A program made the translations under genes and the position numbers. This document shows positions 27,115 through 36,087 of a stretch of DNA of 64,000 nt, piece by piece. The first letter of the stretch is position 1. Each line of letters starts with the position of its first letter. Source of the stretch: RGIG464 sp045599585 (GTDB taxonomy: Bacteria; Myxococcota_A; Bradymonadia; UBA4248); contig JAZRWH010000085.1 in NCBI GenBank assembly GCA_045599585.1, positions 1 to 64,000 on the forward strand. The letters run 5' to 3'. The notes under the pieces are model-generated. The model was not told where the DNA came from, searched no databases, and saw nothing but the letters and a program-made list of their open reading frames with translations.

Positions 27115-29475
27115 TTATTGAACCGCTCTGTTTGATACCTCGGTCGCCTTGACGTGACTTGTTGTAGACGTCGGCTCTCGCAGAAACATCCAAAAAAAGA
27201 AACTTAAAAGCCCTATTATAATGATAACTAAAATAATCGTTATCTTCCGCTGCCGACGAATTGACGCCTCTCGAATCCGCTCCTGCTTCATCGCTTCCCA
27301 CTCTTCCGGCGTCGGAAACTTCGGTACACTGCGCTTCGACTTTACACCTGCTTCCTTGGATCTATCTGGCGATTCTCTAAAACCTTTTGACCCTTTTCCA
27401 TGATCCTCTGATACGTCATCCCCATCGATGACGCGCTTCATCACATCCGTCTCACCACGCTCTACATTGCATCTGCTTCGAAGCGTGTCCGCCTCATTAC
27501 CTCGTGTGTACGACGCCGATTCAACAATTCGATTACGCGAAAGAGGCTTGTCGCCGTGCACTTCTACATACCCGCGTTTGGAGTCGTTCGACGGATTGAT
27601 ACGCGAAAATGCATCTAAAATGCCGCGCGCCTTATTCAGATCAGAAGCACGATCATCAAAATCGTCTCCGTCATCCTCATCTTCGTCATCCGCTCCGTCA
27701 ACATACGCTCCAGAATCATGACGCGCTCTTGAATTACCTGCTTCGCGACGCATTCCTCGCGCATCTGTCTTCACTTCATCTTCAGATACACCACCATCCG
27801 TAAGACAAGCATTTTGATGATTCGTTGCATTCGCACATGACTTTTTACTCTCGCTTTCTAACAACGAAGACTTTTTGTCATCTTGTTCAATAGGCTTAAG
27901 AATCGGCACCGATCCCATCGAAACAATCTCCGAATGCTCGTTGGGATAAAGCTCATGCACAACAGACGTCGGTACAAAACCATCCTCCTCGAAGCCTTCT
28001 TCATCGTAGACATCGCCTCGAACGACCGTCGTACAAGTCTCAACCTCCTCAAGCATATCAAGATGAAGTCTAAGTTCTTCAGGGTCTACAGGCCTATCTT
28101 CGTCGGGCTCTAGTTGGGCAAGTTCACCCGATCGACACATCTCAATGATCGCCTGCTCAAGTTTTTCTTCGGGCGAATCTGCAACTTGATGCAAAAAATT
28201 GGCACTCGCTGCGGCCGCACTCGCTTCTAAATCGCCCGCATACATAATCACACTCGGCGTCGGCCCATTTTCTACAAACTCTTCCCCAACATATTCGTTG
28301 TCCTTGAACGTCTCATCGTCGTACAACGATTCGTCGTCGTCCTCTGACGCATCCTCTTCTTCGTATTCGTCTTCAGAATCTTGATCTAAAACGATCGTCG
28401 ACGCAGCAGAAACTTCAATCGGTTGTTCCACCTGCACCAAAGGCGCAAGCTGAATCATCGGCGTCACTTCTTCCTGTCGTTGAAAAAGCACACTCGCCTG
28501 CTTCGAACGCATGTCGTCCGATTTTAAATTCTGCTTTACCCATGCATCTAACGGAACATCCTTAACCGCAGCATCGTAAACTTTCAAAATACCGTCAACT
28601 GCAAGCTTTGACAGAATCTTGATCAATAACCTGTCATCAAGCGCAACTGCGTCCAGAATCTCTCCTAACGATCGATTGCCGTCAAAAAGCTGCGCAATGC
28701 GACGCACCTGCCTCGGCAGCTCGTTCTCATAACTGCCGTAAACAGCCCAATTGATAGTACACACCGTATTTAACGTTGGCGATGGATTGCTGATCGAATG
28801 CCACGTCTGAACAGTATCCGCAATCTGCGCAATCGCTTTGCTCGTCTCCAAGGGCGGATCAATATCACGCGTTATCTGATCCCCTAAATACTCCACTTGA
28901 CAAGGCAGCGTACGCCATACCGACGTGATCGCGGATGACCCCGTTTTTCGTCCATTCCGTACGCCAACAATCAAACCTTGCTCAAATGAAATCTCCGTGC
29001 GATAGCCATTGCCAAAAAATGAAACAGATCCCGTCAGGCCTCGCGATGCATAATCCTGAAGACGCTGAAGCAAATCTATGTCATCCTCAAGATACGTACT
29101 CGTGCCAAGATTGCGGTCTAAATACTTGTCTATCAGAATCGAAACCTTCGCTATGAGCTCTCGCAAATGCACAGGCTTATAAATGATATCGTCCGTGCCC
29201 ATCGTCATCGCTATTAAACGCGCATGCGCATTCGATTGATCTACAAGTGTAATGCAACTCGCTTGGGACAAAGCTGGATTCTTCAAAAGCTGGGATGCCT
29301 CGCGATATTCACCCCTTCCAAGATCAACAATCACACAGGCAAAAACTTCTTTAGGTAGAGGTTCGCCCCAAAATATGTGCTCTGTATTGAACCCGCTTCG
29401 TATCAACGCTGATTCGATGGTTCGGCGTTCGTCATCCAGCAACCCTGCTAGAAGTATTTTTTGGTCTGAAAGCAT
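27115..29475 (-). CDS. Receiver-DUF4388 (PATAN) regulatory protein with a C-terminal membrane anchor
   Basis: A 786-residue signalling protein. Residues 1-115 form a response-regulator receiver: ILLAGLLDDE, a candidate phospho-Asp in CVIVDLG, TLVDQS and the conserved lysine in YKPVH. A DUF4388/PATAN-like domain follows (DYASRGLTGSVSFF, EISFEQGLIVGV), then a helical region (RQVRRIAQLFDGNRSLGEI). From about 330 to 710 the chain is acidic, disordered and repetitive. Near the C-terminus KITIILVIIIIGLLSFFFWM is one transmembrane segment. A receiver at the N-terminus of a protein whose C-terminus lies in the membrane is unusual. No cognate kinase is adjacent. The start at 29475 lacks a clear ribosome site, so it is less certain. 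Confidence 0.8.
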   Translation of the reverse strand: MLSDQKILLAGLLDDERRTIESALIRSGFNTEHIFWGEPLPKEVFACVIVDLGRGEYREASQLLKNPALSQASCITLVDQSNAHARLIAMTMGTDDIIYKPVHLRELIAKVSILIDKYLDRNLGTSTYLEDDIDLLQRLQDYASRGLTGSVSFFGNGYRTEISFEQGLIVGVRNGRKTGSSAITSVWRTLPCQVEYLGDQITRDIDPPLETSKAIAQIADTVQTWHSISNPSPTLNTVCTINWAVYGSYENELPRQVRRIAQLFDGNRSLGEILDAVALDDRLLIKILSKLAVDGILKVYDAAVKDVPLDAWVKQNLKSDDMRSKQASVLFQRQEEVTPMIQLAPLVQVEQPIEVSAASTIVLDQDSEDEYEEEDASEDDDESLYDDETFKDNEYVGEEFVENGPTPSVIMYAGDLEASAAAASANFLHQVADSPEEKLEQAIIEMCRSGELAQLEPDEDRPVDPEELRLHLDMLEEVETCTTVVRGDVYDEEGFEEDGFVPTSVVHELYPNEHSEIVSMGSVPILKPIEQDDKKSSLLESESKKSCANATNHQNACLTDGGVSEDEVKTDARGMRREAGNSRARHDSGAYVDGADDEDEDDGDDFDDRASDLNKARGILDAFSRINPSNDSKRGYVEVHGDKPLSRNRIVESASYTRGNEADTLRSRCNVERGETDVMKRVIDGDDVSEDHGKGSKGFRESPDRSKEAGVKSKRSVPKFPTPEEWEAMKQERIREASIRRQRKITIILVIIIIGLLSFFFWMFLREPTSTTSHVKATEVSNRAVQ

Positions 29476-29686
29476 ATTTGTATTTTATTATCTGTAATTA
29501 GCATTTTGCTTTAGATACGGTCGAGACAGTTCAGCTATTCATTTATAAAAGCACACACTGTCACACCTTTCTACTACGATAGTACAGCCTAGGTGAAGGC
29601 CCAAAATAGCATATTTTTATAGCGACGAATGAGGATAGGATGGCGCGTTCACTGTGTTTTTTCAAATTTCGTCAAAATATTTCAAA

Positions 29687-29749
29687 CGTTCGGCGTATGG
29701 CAACGCCATAGCCGAACGCGCGCCGCGTATGGCAACGCCATAGCGCGCG
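29687..29749 (-). repeat. Two bulged hairpins (class B), reverse
   Basis: At 29687-29718 CGTTCGGC-G-TATGGC, AAC loop, GCCATA-GCCGAACG, and at 29719-29749 a second with the identical TATGGC-AAC-GCCATA inner part but a different outer arm. They lie in a divergent intergenic region. The rest of 29476-29840 shows no gene. Confidence 0.87.
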
Positions 29750-29874
29750 TCCCATAATCAACACCAAATAAATTTGTTCGCAGACAATGAATTTTTAGCC
29801 CAAACTGCCCGAAGATTATTTTATTCACTCCACCTTACGACTTTGGATATACACGAATTTGTGGTAGATTGCGT

Positions 29875-30000
29875 GCCACCGGCAACATCTAAAGATGTTG
29901 TGGGTATACATGTAGGTGTTTTATCCACTTGCAACCACACATAGTGTGTACTAATTAGGCGGAACGGGATCGGGGGCGATGCCCGTAAGTCGAAAATACT
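29875..30000 (+). ncRNA. Structured leader upstream of gsk, candidate cis-regulatory RNA
   Basis: The leader has several hairpins: TGCC-ACC-GGCA, CAACATCT-AA-AGATGTTG (8 bp, perfect), ACACA-TAGT-GTGT-type, and GGGC-GAT-GCCC. It ends about 15 bases before the gsk start. I compared it by eye with purine, TPP, FMN, SAM, cobalamin and c-di-GMP riboswitch motifs and found no match. It could be a nucleotide-sensing element or an independent small RNA. Confidence 0.4.
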
Positions 30001-30015
30001 TTAGATAGGTGGTGT

Positions 30016-31311
30016 ATGCGATTTCCTGGCATTAGAAAGGGCAAATATTATTTTCCCGTAACAGAGAAAAAATCGACGGTATATGAAGGTCAGACAGAAA
30101 CGTCTTCAAAACCTTGGTACATCGTTGGTTTGGACGAGATTATCGTCGACCTTGAGATACATGATTGCCCGCAAAAATTGCTCGGCGAACTCGGTTTGGT
30201 TGAAGGCGAAAGCGTGCAGTTTTCGGAAACCGAAATCAAACGTCTGCTGTCCAGAGTTAAAGAAGAAGGTCTTCGCGTACAATATGCTGCTGGCGGTACG
30301 GCCGCCAATACGCTCTGCAACTACACACACTTGTCGGGTGAGCCAGCCATTTTGCTGGGTGCTATCCCCGAAACAATCCAACCAGGAACTCCGGCCTTTG
30401 CTTACGTCGCACAAACGCCTAAAGCCGTGAACTTGGATCACCTCGTCGCTCGCGCGGGCGAAGTCGGCATTGCCGTCACGTGCTTTACACCAGACGGCGA
30501 ACGTTCGTTTGCAGTCGCGCCTGGAATAAGCGGCGATTATAGAGCAGAGGATATTCCTGAAGATGTGGTGCGCGGAGCAAGCGTTGTCTTAACGAGTCTC
30601 TATTGCTTGGCTAATCCAAACCGTCCTATCGCCAAAGCCACAATGCGCCTGCTTGAAATCGCTCATGACGCAGGCGTACCCGTCGCCTTCGGTATGGGTA
30701 CCAGCGCCATCGTCAAACGCATGAAAACCGAACTCCGCGATGTCATTAGCAAATACGTTAATATCTGCGCTATGAATGCTCGCGAAGCTGAAGCCCTGAC
30801 TGGCATTTCAGATCCACTCTTGGCCGGAAACGCCCTGCTGGACATCACTGACGCTGTCTTGATCACTGAAGGTTCTCGCGGTCTGACAATGTGCGGTTAC
30901 ACAGACGACTCCGTCAAACGCGCTACGCGCGACGGCCTCCACTCGGCTTCAATCGAAAACTACAACCAATACGAATTTAGCCGCCTCGTCCTCCGCAAAA
31001 ATTGTATCAACCCGATCCGAATCTACACGCATATTCACCCGTACCTCGGCGGACCCCAAAAATTGGTCAATGCGAGTGGCGCGGGTGACGCCGCCATCGC
31101 TGCCGTACTCCATGACGTTTCTGCTACGCGATACCACGCTGAACTCGTCCCTGACTGCAAAAAACATAACCTCGGCATCGAGTTCCTCACTTACTCTTCG
31201 CTCTCTCGAAACGCTCAGTACAGTAACCGTGTCGCTTACGAAGTCCTCCGAAACAAATCTCCACGTCTCGAAGCTCCTATCGGAAACGACAAAGAAAATG
31301 ACGCCGATTAG
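30016..31311 (+). CDS. gsk: Guanosine/inosine kinase (PfkB family)
   Basis: This kinase phosphorylates guanosine and inosine to GMP and IMP in purine salvage. The 431 residues align along the whole length with E. coli Gsk (434 residues): the start MRFPGIRKGKYYFPV, the AGGTAANTLCNY substrate loop, PGISGDYRAEDIPEDV, AMNAREAEALTGISDPLL, FNQYEFSR-like NYNQYEFSR, and the PfkB anion hole with catalytic Asp in NASGAGDAAIAAVLHD. The C-terminus ends YEVLRNKSPRL, as in Gsk. AGGTGG precedes the ATG. A structured leader lies upstream and a strong terminator downstream, so it is a single-gene unit. Confidence 0.94.
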   Translation: MRFPGIRKGKYYFPVTEKKSTVYEGQTETSSKPWYIVGLDEIIVDLEIHDCPQKLLGELGLVEGESVQFSETEIKRLLSRVKEEGLRVQYAAGGTAANTLCNYTHLSGEPAILLGAIPETIQPGTPAFAYVAQTPKAVNLDHLVARAGEVGIAVTCFTPDGERSFAVAPGISGDYRAEDIPEDVVRGASVVLTSLYCLANPNRPIAKATMRLLEIAHDAGVPVAFGMGTSAIVKRMKTELRDVISKYVNICAMNAREAEALTGISDPLLAGNALLDITDAVLITEGSRGLTMCGYTDDSVKRATRDGLHSASIENYNQYEFSRLVLRKNCINPIRIYTHIHPYLGGPQKLVNASGAGDAAIAAVLHDVSATRYHAELVPDCKKHNLGIEFLTYSSLSRNAQYSNRVAYEVLRNKSPRLEAPIGNDKENDAD

Positions 31312-31353
31312 TCCAATTCATTAAACGAAAGTTCGCCTTCTATTATATATTGT

Positions 31354-31396
31354 GAAACCTCCTCTGCACTCTGCGACAAAGGAGGTTTCTTTTTTA
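31354..31396 (+). terminator. Rho-independent terminator of gsk
   Basis: GAAACCTCC paired with GGAGGTTTC across an 18-nt loop, followed by TTTTTT. It separates gsk from the next gene. Confidence 0.9.
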
Positions 31397-31441
31397 AGCT
31401 GACTTCTGTGTCTGCGGTACGCCCATAAAGGAAATCGACAA

Positions 31442-32287
31442 ATGATCGAAGATTCTGAACTCGTCTTGAGTTTTCAAGCCATGCAAAAAACGCTTAAACG
31501 CGTTTTGGATAGCTACAAATCCCTCTCAAAGGCATTGGAGCAATTTAACAAAAAAGACGCTTTGGCACGACAGGATTACCTATCTGAGGCTTTGACCGCC
31601 ATCAAAAATGCTGATCTCTCGATCATTGGTTGCGCCGATCGAAAAGATACTTTGACCCGTGAACTCGAAGACCGGCTGCGTGCACTTCACCTAAACGCTC
31701 ATCGTACACTCGTCACTGGACTCGCCGATCACGTCGAAAATCAGGCGCACATGAAAATTGTCTCCGATAATCCGCTCGTCATCTACGTCCACCCGCTGAC
31801 GCTCGAAGTCCAGTTCGACAACTATAAAGCCACATGGACTTACGCGCATGAACCACTCGCAACAACGAGTCTCGATCCCGCTGAAATCATGGCGACTCAC
31901 GCAGAACTCCTCGACGCCTTCAGAGCCGCACGCATTGACTCTAATCAGTTCTTTACACTCTGTAGACAAGCCTACGAAATGGCTGCTATTAAAAATGGCG
32001 TCAAATTTGGTGAACGCGTCAACCTCGTCGACCTACTCACACCACTCGCCTGGCTCTGGCCTGACGATCAAAAAGGTAAAAAAGGCTTCACAACCCTCCC
32101 TAAATACCTTTTCGCTTACCAACTTCAAAAACTTCGCGCAGATAAGCTTCTCCAAAACGGTGACGTCCGCATCGACCTGGGCGCTGCTACCGGCGGTACA
32201 ACGCGAAATAAAAATAATGTCCTCTACGTGCCACACAGCTCCGTCGAAGGCCAATACTATCTTTCTATTTGTTATAGACACGTGTGA
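31442..32287 (+). CDS. Unknown protein, first gene of the twin-ATPase locus
   Basis: A 281-residue protein I do not recognise. The first 100 residues are helical and charged, probably coiled coil (TLKRVLDSYKSLSKALEQF). The centre has a mixed region (VIYVHPLTLEVQFDNYKATWTY), and the C-terminal part contains GERVNLVDLLTPLAWLWP and a basic loop GGTTRNKNNVLYVP. There is no signal peptide or membrane segment, so it is cytoplasmic. AAAGGAAAT precedes the ATG. It shares strand and codon style with the two ATPase genes 154 bp downstream. That gap lacks a clear terminator, so a joint function is inferred. It may be the sensor or adaptor of the pair. Confidence 0.7.
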   Translation: MIEDSELVLSFQAMQKTLKRVLDSYKSLSKALEQFNKKDALARQDYLSEALTAIKNADLSIIGCADRKDTLTRELEDRLRALHLNAHRTLVTGLADHVENQAHMKIVSDNPLVIYVHPLTLEVQFDNYKATWTYAHEPLATTSLDPAEIMATHAELLDAFRAARIDSNQFFTLCRQAYEMAAIKNGVKFGERVNLVDLLTPLAWLWPDDQKGKKGFTTLPKYLFAYQLQKLRADKLLQNGDVRIDLGAATGGTTRNKNNVLYVPHSSVEGQYYLSICYRHV

Positions 32288-32441
32288 TGTAAAAAAGTAA
32301 GCATGTTTTAGTCAATAAGCGTAAACTATTCGCTCGTCTAAGGGCGCGGTTCGCTTTATCTCATCCGCGCATTGCGTTTTTAATGCGTTCAATCCCGTCA
32401 GCACTCACGCTGACACCTTGCCAAAAGAGTTTTTGAAGTCC

Positions 32442-33737
32442 ATGCTATCGAACGAAGAGAACAAACTTGTTGCAGCCCATATCATTCAGCGACTTGGAGA
32501 AGGCGGTCAGCCGCCCGAATTTGGATTAAACCGCATCAACGTCGGCAACGAAAGCTATCTTAACGTCCTCGAACATGAGTACTTCAATTCGCTGCTCAAA
32601 CAAGGCTCAAGCTTTAAACTCGTACAGGGCTACTTCGGTGGCGGCAAAACTCACTTCCTACACTGCATTCGTGAGTTGGCCTGGAAATACGGCTTCGTCA
32701 CAAGCTGCATTGAACTCTCGCCGACCGAATGCCCATACGACGATACGCTCAAAGTTTACCAAAATGTCGCCCGCCATATCACGACAAAACCTGCTTCCCT
32801 CTTCGCTCCGCCTGAATTTGGCTTCACAAACATCATTCGACACGTCGTCGACGAAAAACTCCGCGCCTTCGGCGAACATAGCGAACGAGCTACAATCGAC
32901 GTCCAACGTTGGATTACTTCCACTATCGGACGTGCATGGTGCGAAAGCCACTCCTATCGACAAGCCGTCACGCTCCTCGCTCTCGCCTACTTGCAAGGTG
33001 ATTACGCAAAAGAACAACGTATCGAAGCTTGGCTCATCGGTGAGTCTATCTCTCCCTCCGAACTGAAAGACGACGGCATCTACGAACAAATGACCAAAGC
33101 GAACGGCTTCACAATGTTGAGAAGCCTACTCCAAATGGTCGTCGCAATGGGACTCCCCGGCTCCGTCCTCCTCTTCGATGAGGTCGACCGTAACCTTTCC
33201 GTCAGTGCCAAACGTTCCCACATCATCGGTGATAACTTACGTCAGGTCGTCGACCTCTGCGGTAGACATCAACTCCCGCATACACTCTTCGTGTACGCCG
33301 TACCACCAGAGTTCATGCGCACCGTCGTCCCAGATTACCCCGCTCTCTACCAGCGACTTAAATCACCCGTCGCTCTCAGTGCCCGTAGCCCTCAGGCCGT
33401 CCTCATCGACCTCGAAAAACTCGATCTCGGACCATCCGAACTCCTCTCCAAAATCGGCGAAAAACTTGTCACCGTTTTCGAAGAAGCTCGTGACTGCTCC
33501 TTTAATCATGACCTCCAGGCCGAAAATGCCGCACTCCTCGCAAAAGCTTGCACAGATGCTTACTTCGAAGTCAATCACCGCAGACTCTTCGTCAAAACTT
33601 GGGTCGACTTCCTCTACGCTCAGCTCGCTGACGGCGAATGTGAACTCACAAACGAAAAAATTAATGACATGATCTGGAACGAACAACAATCGTTTACGGA
33701 ACAAAGTCAAGCTGAAGAAGAATTCGATGACTTCTAA
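32442..33737 (+). CDS. BREX-type (DUF2791-like) P-loop ATPase 1
   Basis: A 431-residue ATPase. Walker A is GYFGGGKTHFL (G63-T70), followed by the family signature LHCIRELAWKYGFVTSCIEL; Walker B is VLLFDEVDR near residue 246. This matches the BREX ATP-binding/DUF2791 group, related to BrxC/PglY but much shorter (BrxC is about 1200 residues). A C-terminal helical part (VNHRRLFVKTWVDFLYAQL) follows. I prefer ATG 32442 over the in-frame TTG at 32418, although neither has a strong ribosome site. The second ATPase starts 64 bp downstream. No methylase, PglZ phosphatase or Lon-like gene is present, so it is not a BREX locus. Confidence 0.83.
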   Translation: MLSNEENKLVAAHIIQRLGEGGQPPEFGLNRINVGNESYLNVLEHEYFNSLLKQGSSFKLVQGYFGGGKTHFLHCIRELAWKYGFVTSCIELSPTECPYDDTLKVYQNVARHITTKPASLFAPPEFGFTNIIRHVVDEKLRAFGEHSERATIDVQRWITSTIGRAWCESHSYRQAVTLLALAYLQGDYAKEQRIEAWLIGESISPSELKDDGIYEQMTKANGFTMLRSLLQMVVAMGLPGSVLLFDEVDRNLSVSAKRSHIIGDNLRQVVDLCGRHQLPHTLFVYAVPPEFMRTVVPDYPALYQRLKSPVALSARSPQAVLIDLEKLDLGPSELLSKIGEKLVTVFEEARDCSFNHDLQAENAALLAKACTDAYFEVNHRRLFVKTWVDFLYAQLADGECELTNEKINDMIWNEQQSFTEQSQAEEEFDDF

Positions 33738-33801
33738 TCGAACTACACCTGCGCTCGACTAAATACCTCTACGCATTCTGTTCTTTCCTACGGAGTTTAC
33801 A

Positions 33802-35136
33802 ATGACGGCTGCCAATCAGACGATCAGCGCTCTGCGCGCTCAGCTCACGCTCGAAGCGATGAGACTCGGCGTCGTTCCAGCTACAGACCTCGAAAAATCT
33901 ACGGTCGGACGTGACGTCGAAATCGACATTATTCGTCAAGACCTCTTGGTCGCTGCTCAAAGCGGCGGCCGACGCGCTTTCCTCGGCGAATATGGCCTCG
34001 GAAAAACACATTTGCTCGAACTCATTCAGCAAATGGCGCTCAAACAAAATTTCCTCGTCTCCCGCGTTATCCTCGACCACGCCGATAATTCCCCCGCTCA
34101 GCCAAAACGCATCTATCATAATGTCGTTCGAAGCTTGGTCTACCCAGATAACCCAAACGAAGTCGCCGGACTCGCGCCGCTCCTCGATAAAGCCGTCGAA
34201 AACCCCGATGTCCTCAAGTCTTTCTTAATCACTAAAGATAAAACCATTCAAAATCTCCCCGTCCGCGATCAACTCGCCCACGGTATGCACCTATACCTCA
34301 CGCCGGCACTCGCGTACGTACAAGCCCTCAATCACCCAGAAAATATTCGCATCCCACAGTACCTCGGTGATCCCGCAATCTGGGCTAAAACCGCTAAACA
34401 TAACCTCCTCGACTGGATCGAAGGACATCCAACGCGTTCTAATCAGGACATTAACGACGAACTTAACGTCATTCGTGGTAGATTCCCCAAAATTTATTCC
34501 CTACTAGATTGTCGTCCTTGGGCTAAAATCTACGGCTATATCCTCAACGGAATCGCTAAACTCGCCAAAGAAGTCGGTTACGCAGGGCTCGTCATTGTCA
34601 TCGATGAAGCCGAATTTTATTCGCTCCTTAGCGCTCAAAATCGTGCTTACGCTAAATCTCTCTTCCAAGCTTGGTCACACGCTGTCGGCGGAGACGATGA
34701 CCTCCCTTTCACTTCCGACGAATTAATCACTGGCGGGTACGGCGTTCAACGCGACCTACCTTCGCGATACGCCGATGATCCCGGACTCTACCTCGTCTTC
34801 GCTATGACGCCTAACTCCGACGGCATCCGCGTCTTGCAAGAAGCTGTCGCGCCACAGTTCATCTGCTACCTCAATCCGCTCTCCGCACTCGATTACCTCA
34901 AAATGACTGAGCACGTCGTCGCTCTGTACGCCGAAGCTTACCCCGACGAAAATCTCCCCGAAGGTCTGGCTCAACCCCTGTCCGAAGTCATTACCGCTCT
35001 TTCTCAACAAGGTACCCTCTCAACGCCTCGTCAGACGATGAAATTCCTCACTGAATTCCTCGACCTCGTTCGCTACTGCCCAGATCAGATCGGCGATGTC
35101 ATCGAAAGTCTTCAGGATTCCCCCGATTTCTTCTAA
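33802..35136 (+). CDS. BREX-type (DUF2791-like) P-loop ATPase 2
   Basis: A 444-residue ATPase of the same broad group but a different branch from its neighbour. Walker A is GEYGLGKTHLL (G62-T69), then LIQQMALKQNFLVSRVIL and PKRIYHNVVRSLVYP, typical for DUF2791-like proteins; Walker B is LVIVIDEAEF near residue 267. An N-terminal helix region and an arginine-rich stretch precede the P-loop, and the last 100 residues are helical with RQTMKFLTEFLDLVR. GGAGT lies upstream of the ATG. Two distinct ATPases side by side suggest a heteromeric ring or clamp. The gene ends in a run of three bulged hairpins. Confidence 0.83.
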   Translation: MTAANQTISALRAQLTLEAMRLGVVPATDLEKSTVGRDVEIDIIRQDLLVAAQSGGRRAFLGEYGLGKTHLLELIQQMALKQNFLVSRVILDHADNSPAQPKRIYHNVVRSLVYPDNPNEVAGLAPLLDKAVENPDVLKSFLITKDKTIQNLPVRDQLAHGMHLYLTPALAYVQALNHPENIRIPQYLGDPAIWAKTAKHNLLDWIEGHPTRSNQDINDELNVIRGRFPKIYSLLDCRPWAKIYGYILNGIAKLAKEVGYAGLVIVIDEAEFYSLLSAQNRAYAKSLFQAWSHAVGGDDDLPFTSDELITGGYGVQRDLPSRYADDPGLYLVFAMTPNSDGIRVLQEAVAPQFICYLNPLSALDYLKMTEHVVALYAEAYPDENLPEGLAQPLSEVITALSQQGTLSTPRQTMKFLTEFLDLVRYCPDQIGDVIESLQDSPDFF

Positions 35137-35158
35137 CGACTTTCCCTTCTTTTTTAGA

Positions 35159-35269
35159 CCGGCTATCTCTACGATCGATACGCCGGGCTTTTTGGGTACC
35201 TTTGTCTGGGCTATTGCTTTCTGCAATACGCCCAGACGCCCTGCTATTGCCTCCGGCAATACGCAGGGC
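35159..35269 (+). repeat. Three bulged hairpins (class B) after the twin-ATPase operon
   Basis: At 35159-35186 CCGGC-TATC...GATA-C-GCCGG, at 35204-35237 GTCTGGGC-TATTGC...GCAATA-C-GCCCAGAC, and at 35238-35269 GCCCTGC-TATTGCC-TCC-GGCAATA-C-GCAGGGC. They stand head to tail, all forward, starting 22 bp after the stop codon. A terminator or mRNA end-protection role is plausible. Confidence 0.9.
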
Positions 35270-35362
35270 CGCAGGACAAAATGAGTACGAAAATATGAAT
35301 TAACTTCTATAACAAGCGCATTTCGTTGCTGTTAATGAAAATGTGTTGTGGGACAACTGTGA
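35264..35362 (+). repeat. Dispersed repeat family C, copy 2 (short)
   Basis: It shares GCAGGACAAAATGAG, the CATTTCGTTGCTGTTAATG region and the end TGTTGTGGGACAACTGTG with the copies at 0.15, 41.8 and 43.2 kb. It is more diverged and lacks the large hairpin. A second GTGGGACAGCTGTGAT motif lies at 35505-35520, next to a perfect ACAGCTTAAGCTGT palindrome. The rest of 35137-35606 is AT-rich with no gene. Confidence 0.7.
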
Positions 35363-35606
35363 ATCAAAAACAAAATTATCTATTCGAAAAATCTTAAATT
35401 CGATTCGTCTCAATTGATTTAGCCACGCTATTATTTGGGACTTTCTAACTCCAAAACAGATTCAAACCATAGCAGTTAAACAGCTTAAGCTGTATTGAAA
35501 ACTCGTGGGACAGCTGTGATGCTGCACACACGATTAAACAATAATTTATATTAACCACTCTTTTTTATATTACATTTTAATAATCATTACCTCATGTAAC
35601 ACAACT

Positions 35607-36014
35607 TTATTTTTTATTTATACAATCAAATGCAACTTTCCATGTATTATAACAATCTGTGTATTTTTCAACTGCTTTACCCTCACACTCATCATCACCA
35701 CATTGCCTCAAGTCACTCAGATACGCATTGAACTCTTTACATGGCACATGTGCCAAACAATTATTAAACGCAATATTCTCCTCTGTACATGCTTTAAGCT
35801 TTTTTTGTTCGCGTTTAGTCGCATTAATACAAATTTGGCTTTTTTGCGCAGGATCATAGCCCAACAAAGCTTGGTTCTGCGTTAAGCACTGAAGCATATG
35901 ATTACACATATCAGCAATCGATTGATTTAAACGACCTTCCTTACGATTCTTACAACCACTTAGTACAAGACCAATCAAAATGATAAAGACTATAATCTGT
36001 GCTGCTTTTTTCAT
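35607..36014 (-). CDS. Small Cys-rich lipoprotein (paralogue of the next gene)
   Basis: A 135-residue lipoprotein with lipobox LSGC (Cys21). The mature part has paired cysteines, CNHMLQC, C..AT...KACTEE, CLAHVPC and CGDDECEG, and is predicted helical. The same pattern (C-x-H-x3-C ... CL-x-x-VPC ... C-x3-C) occurs in the 36088-36540 product, so the two are likely tandem paralogues. AGAGGTG precedes the ATG. Function unknown; probably anchored to the outer or inner membrane facing the periplasm. Confidence 0.8.
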   Translation of the reverse strand: MKKAAQIIVFIILIGLVLSGCKNRKEGRLNQSIADMCNHMLQCLTQNQALLGYDPAQKSQICINATKREQKKLKACTEENIAFNNCLAHVPCKEFNAYLSDLRQCGDDECEGKAVEKYTDCYNTWKVAFDCINKK

Positions 36015-36087
36015 AAATACACCTCTATATTTTCAAATTGCACACAACAAAAACTTCTAATAAAACAAAATACAATTTTATATATAA

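Noticed and set aside
29875..30000. gsk leader as a known purine, TPP, SAM, cobalamin or c-di-GMP riboswitch
   Set aside because: None of the core motifs of these classes is visible on either strand.
31442..35136. The twin-ATPase locus as a BREX system
   Set aside because: No methylase, PglZ-type phosphatase, BrxA/B or Lon-like gene is nearby, and the ATPases are far shorter than BrxC.
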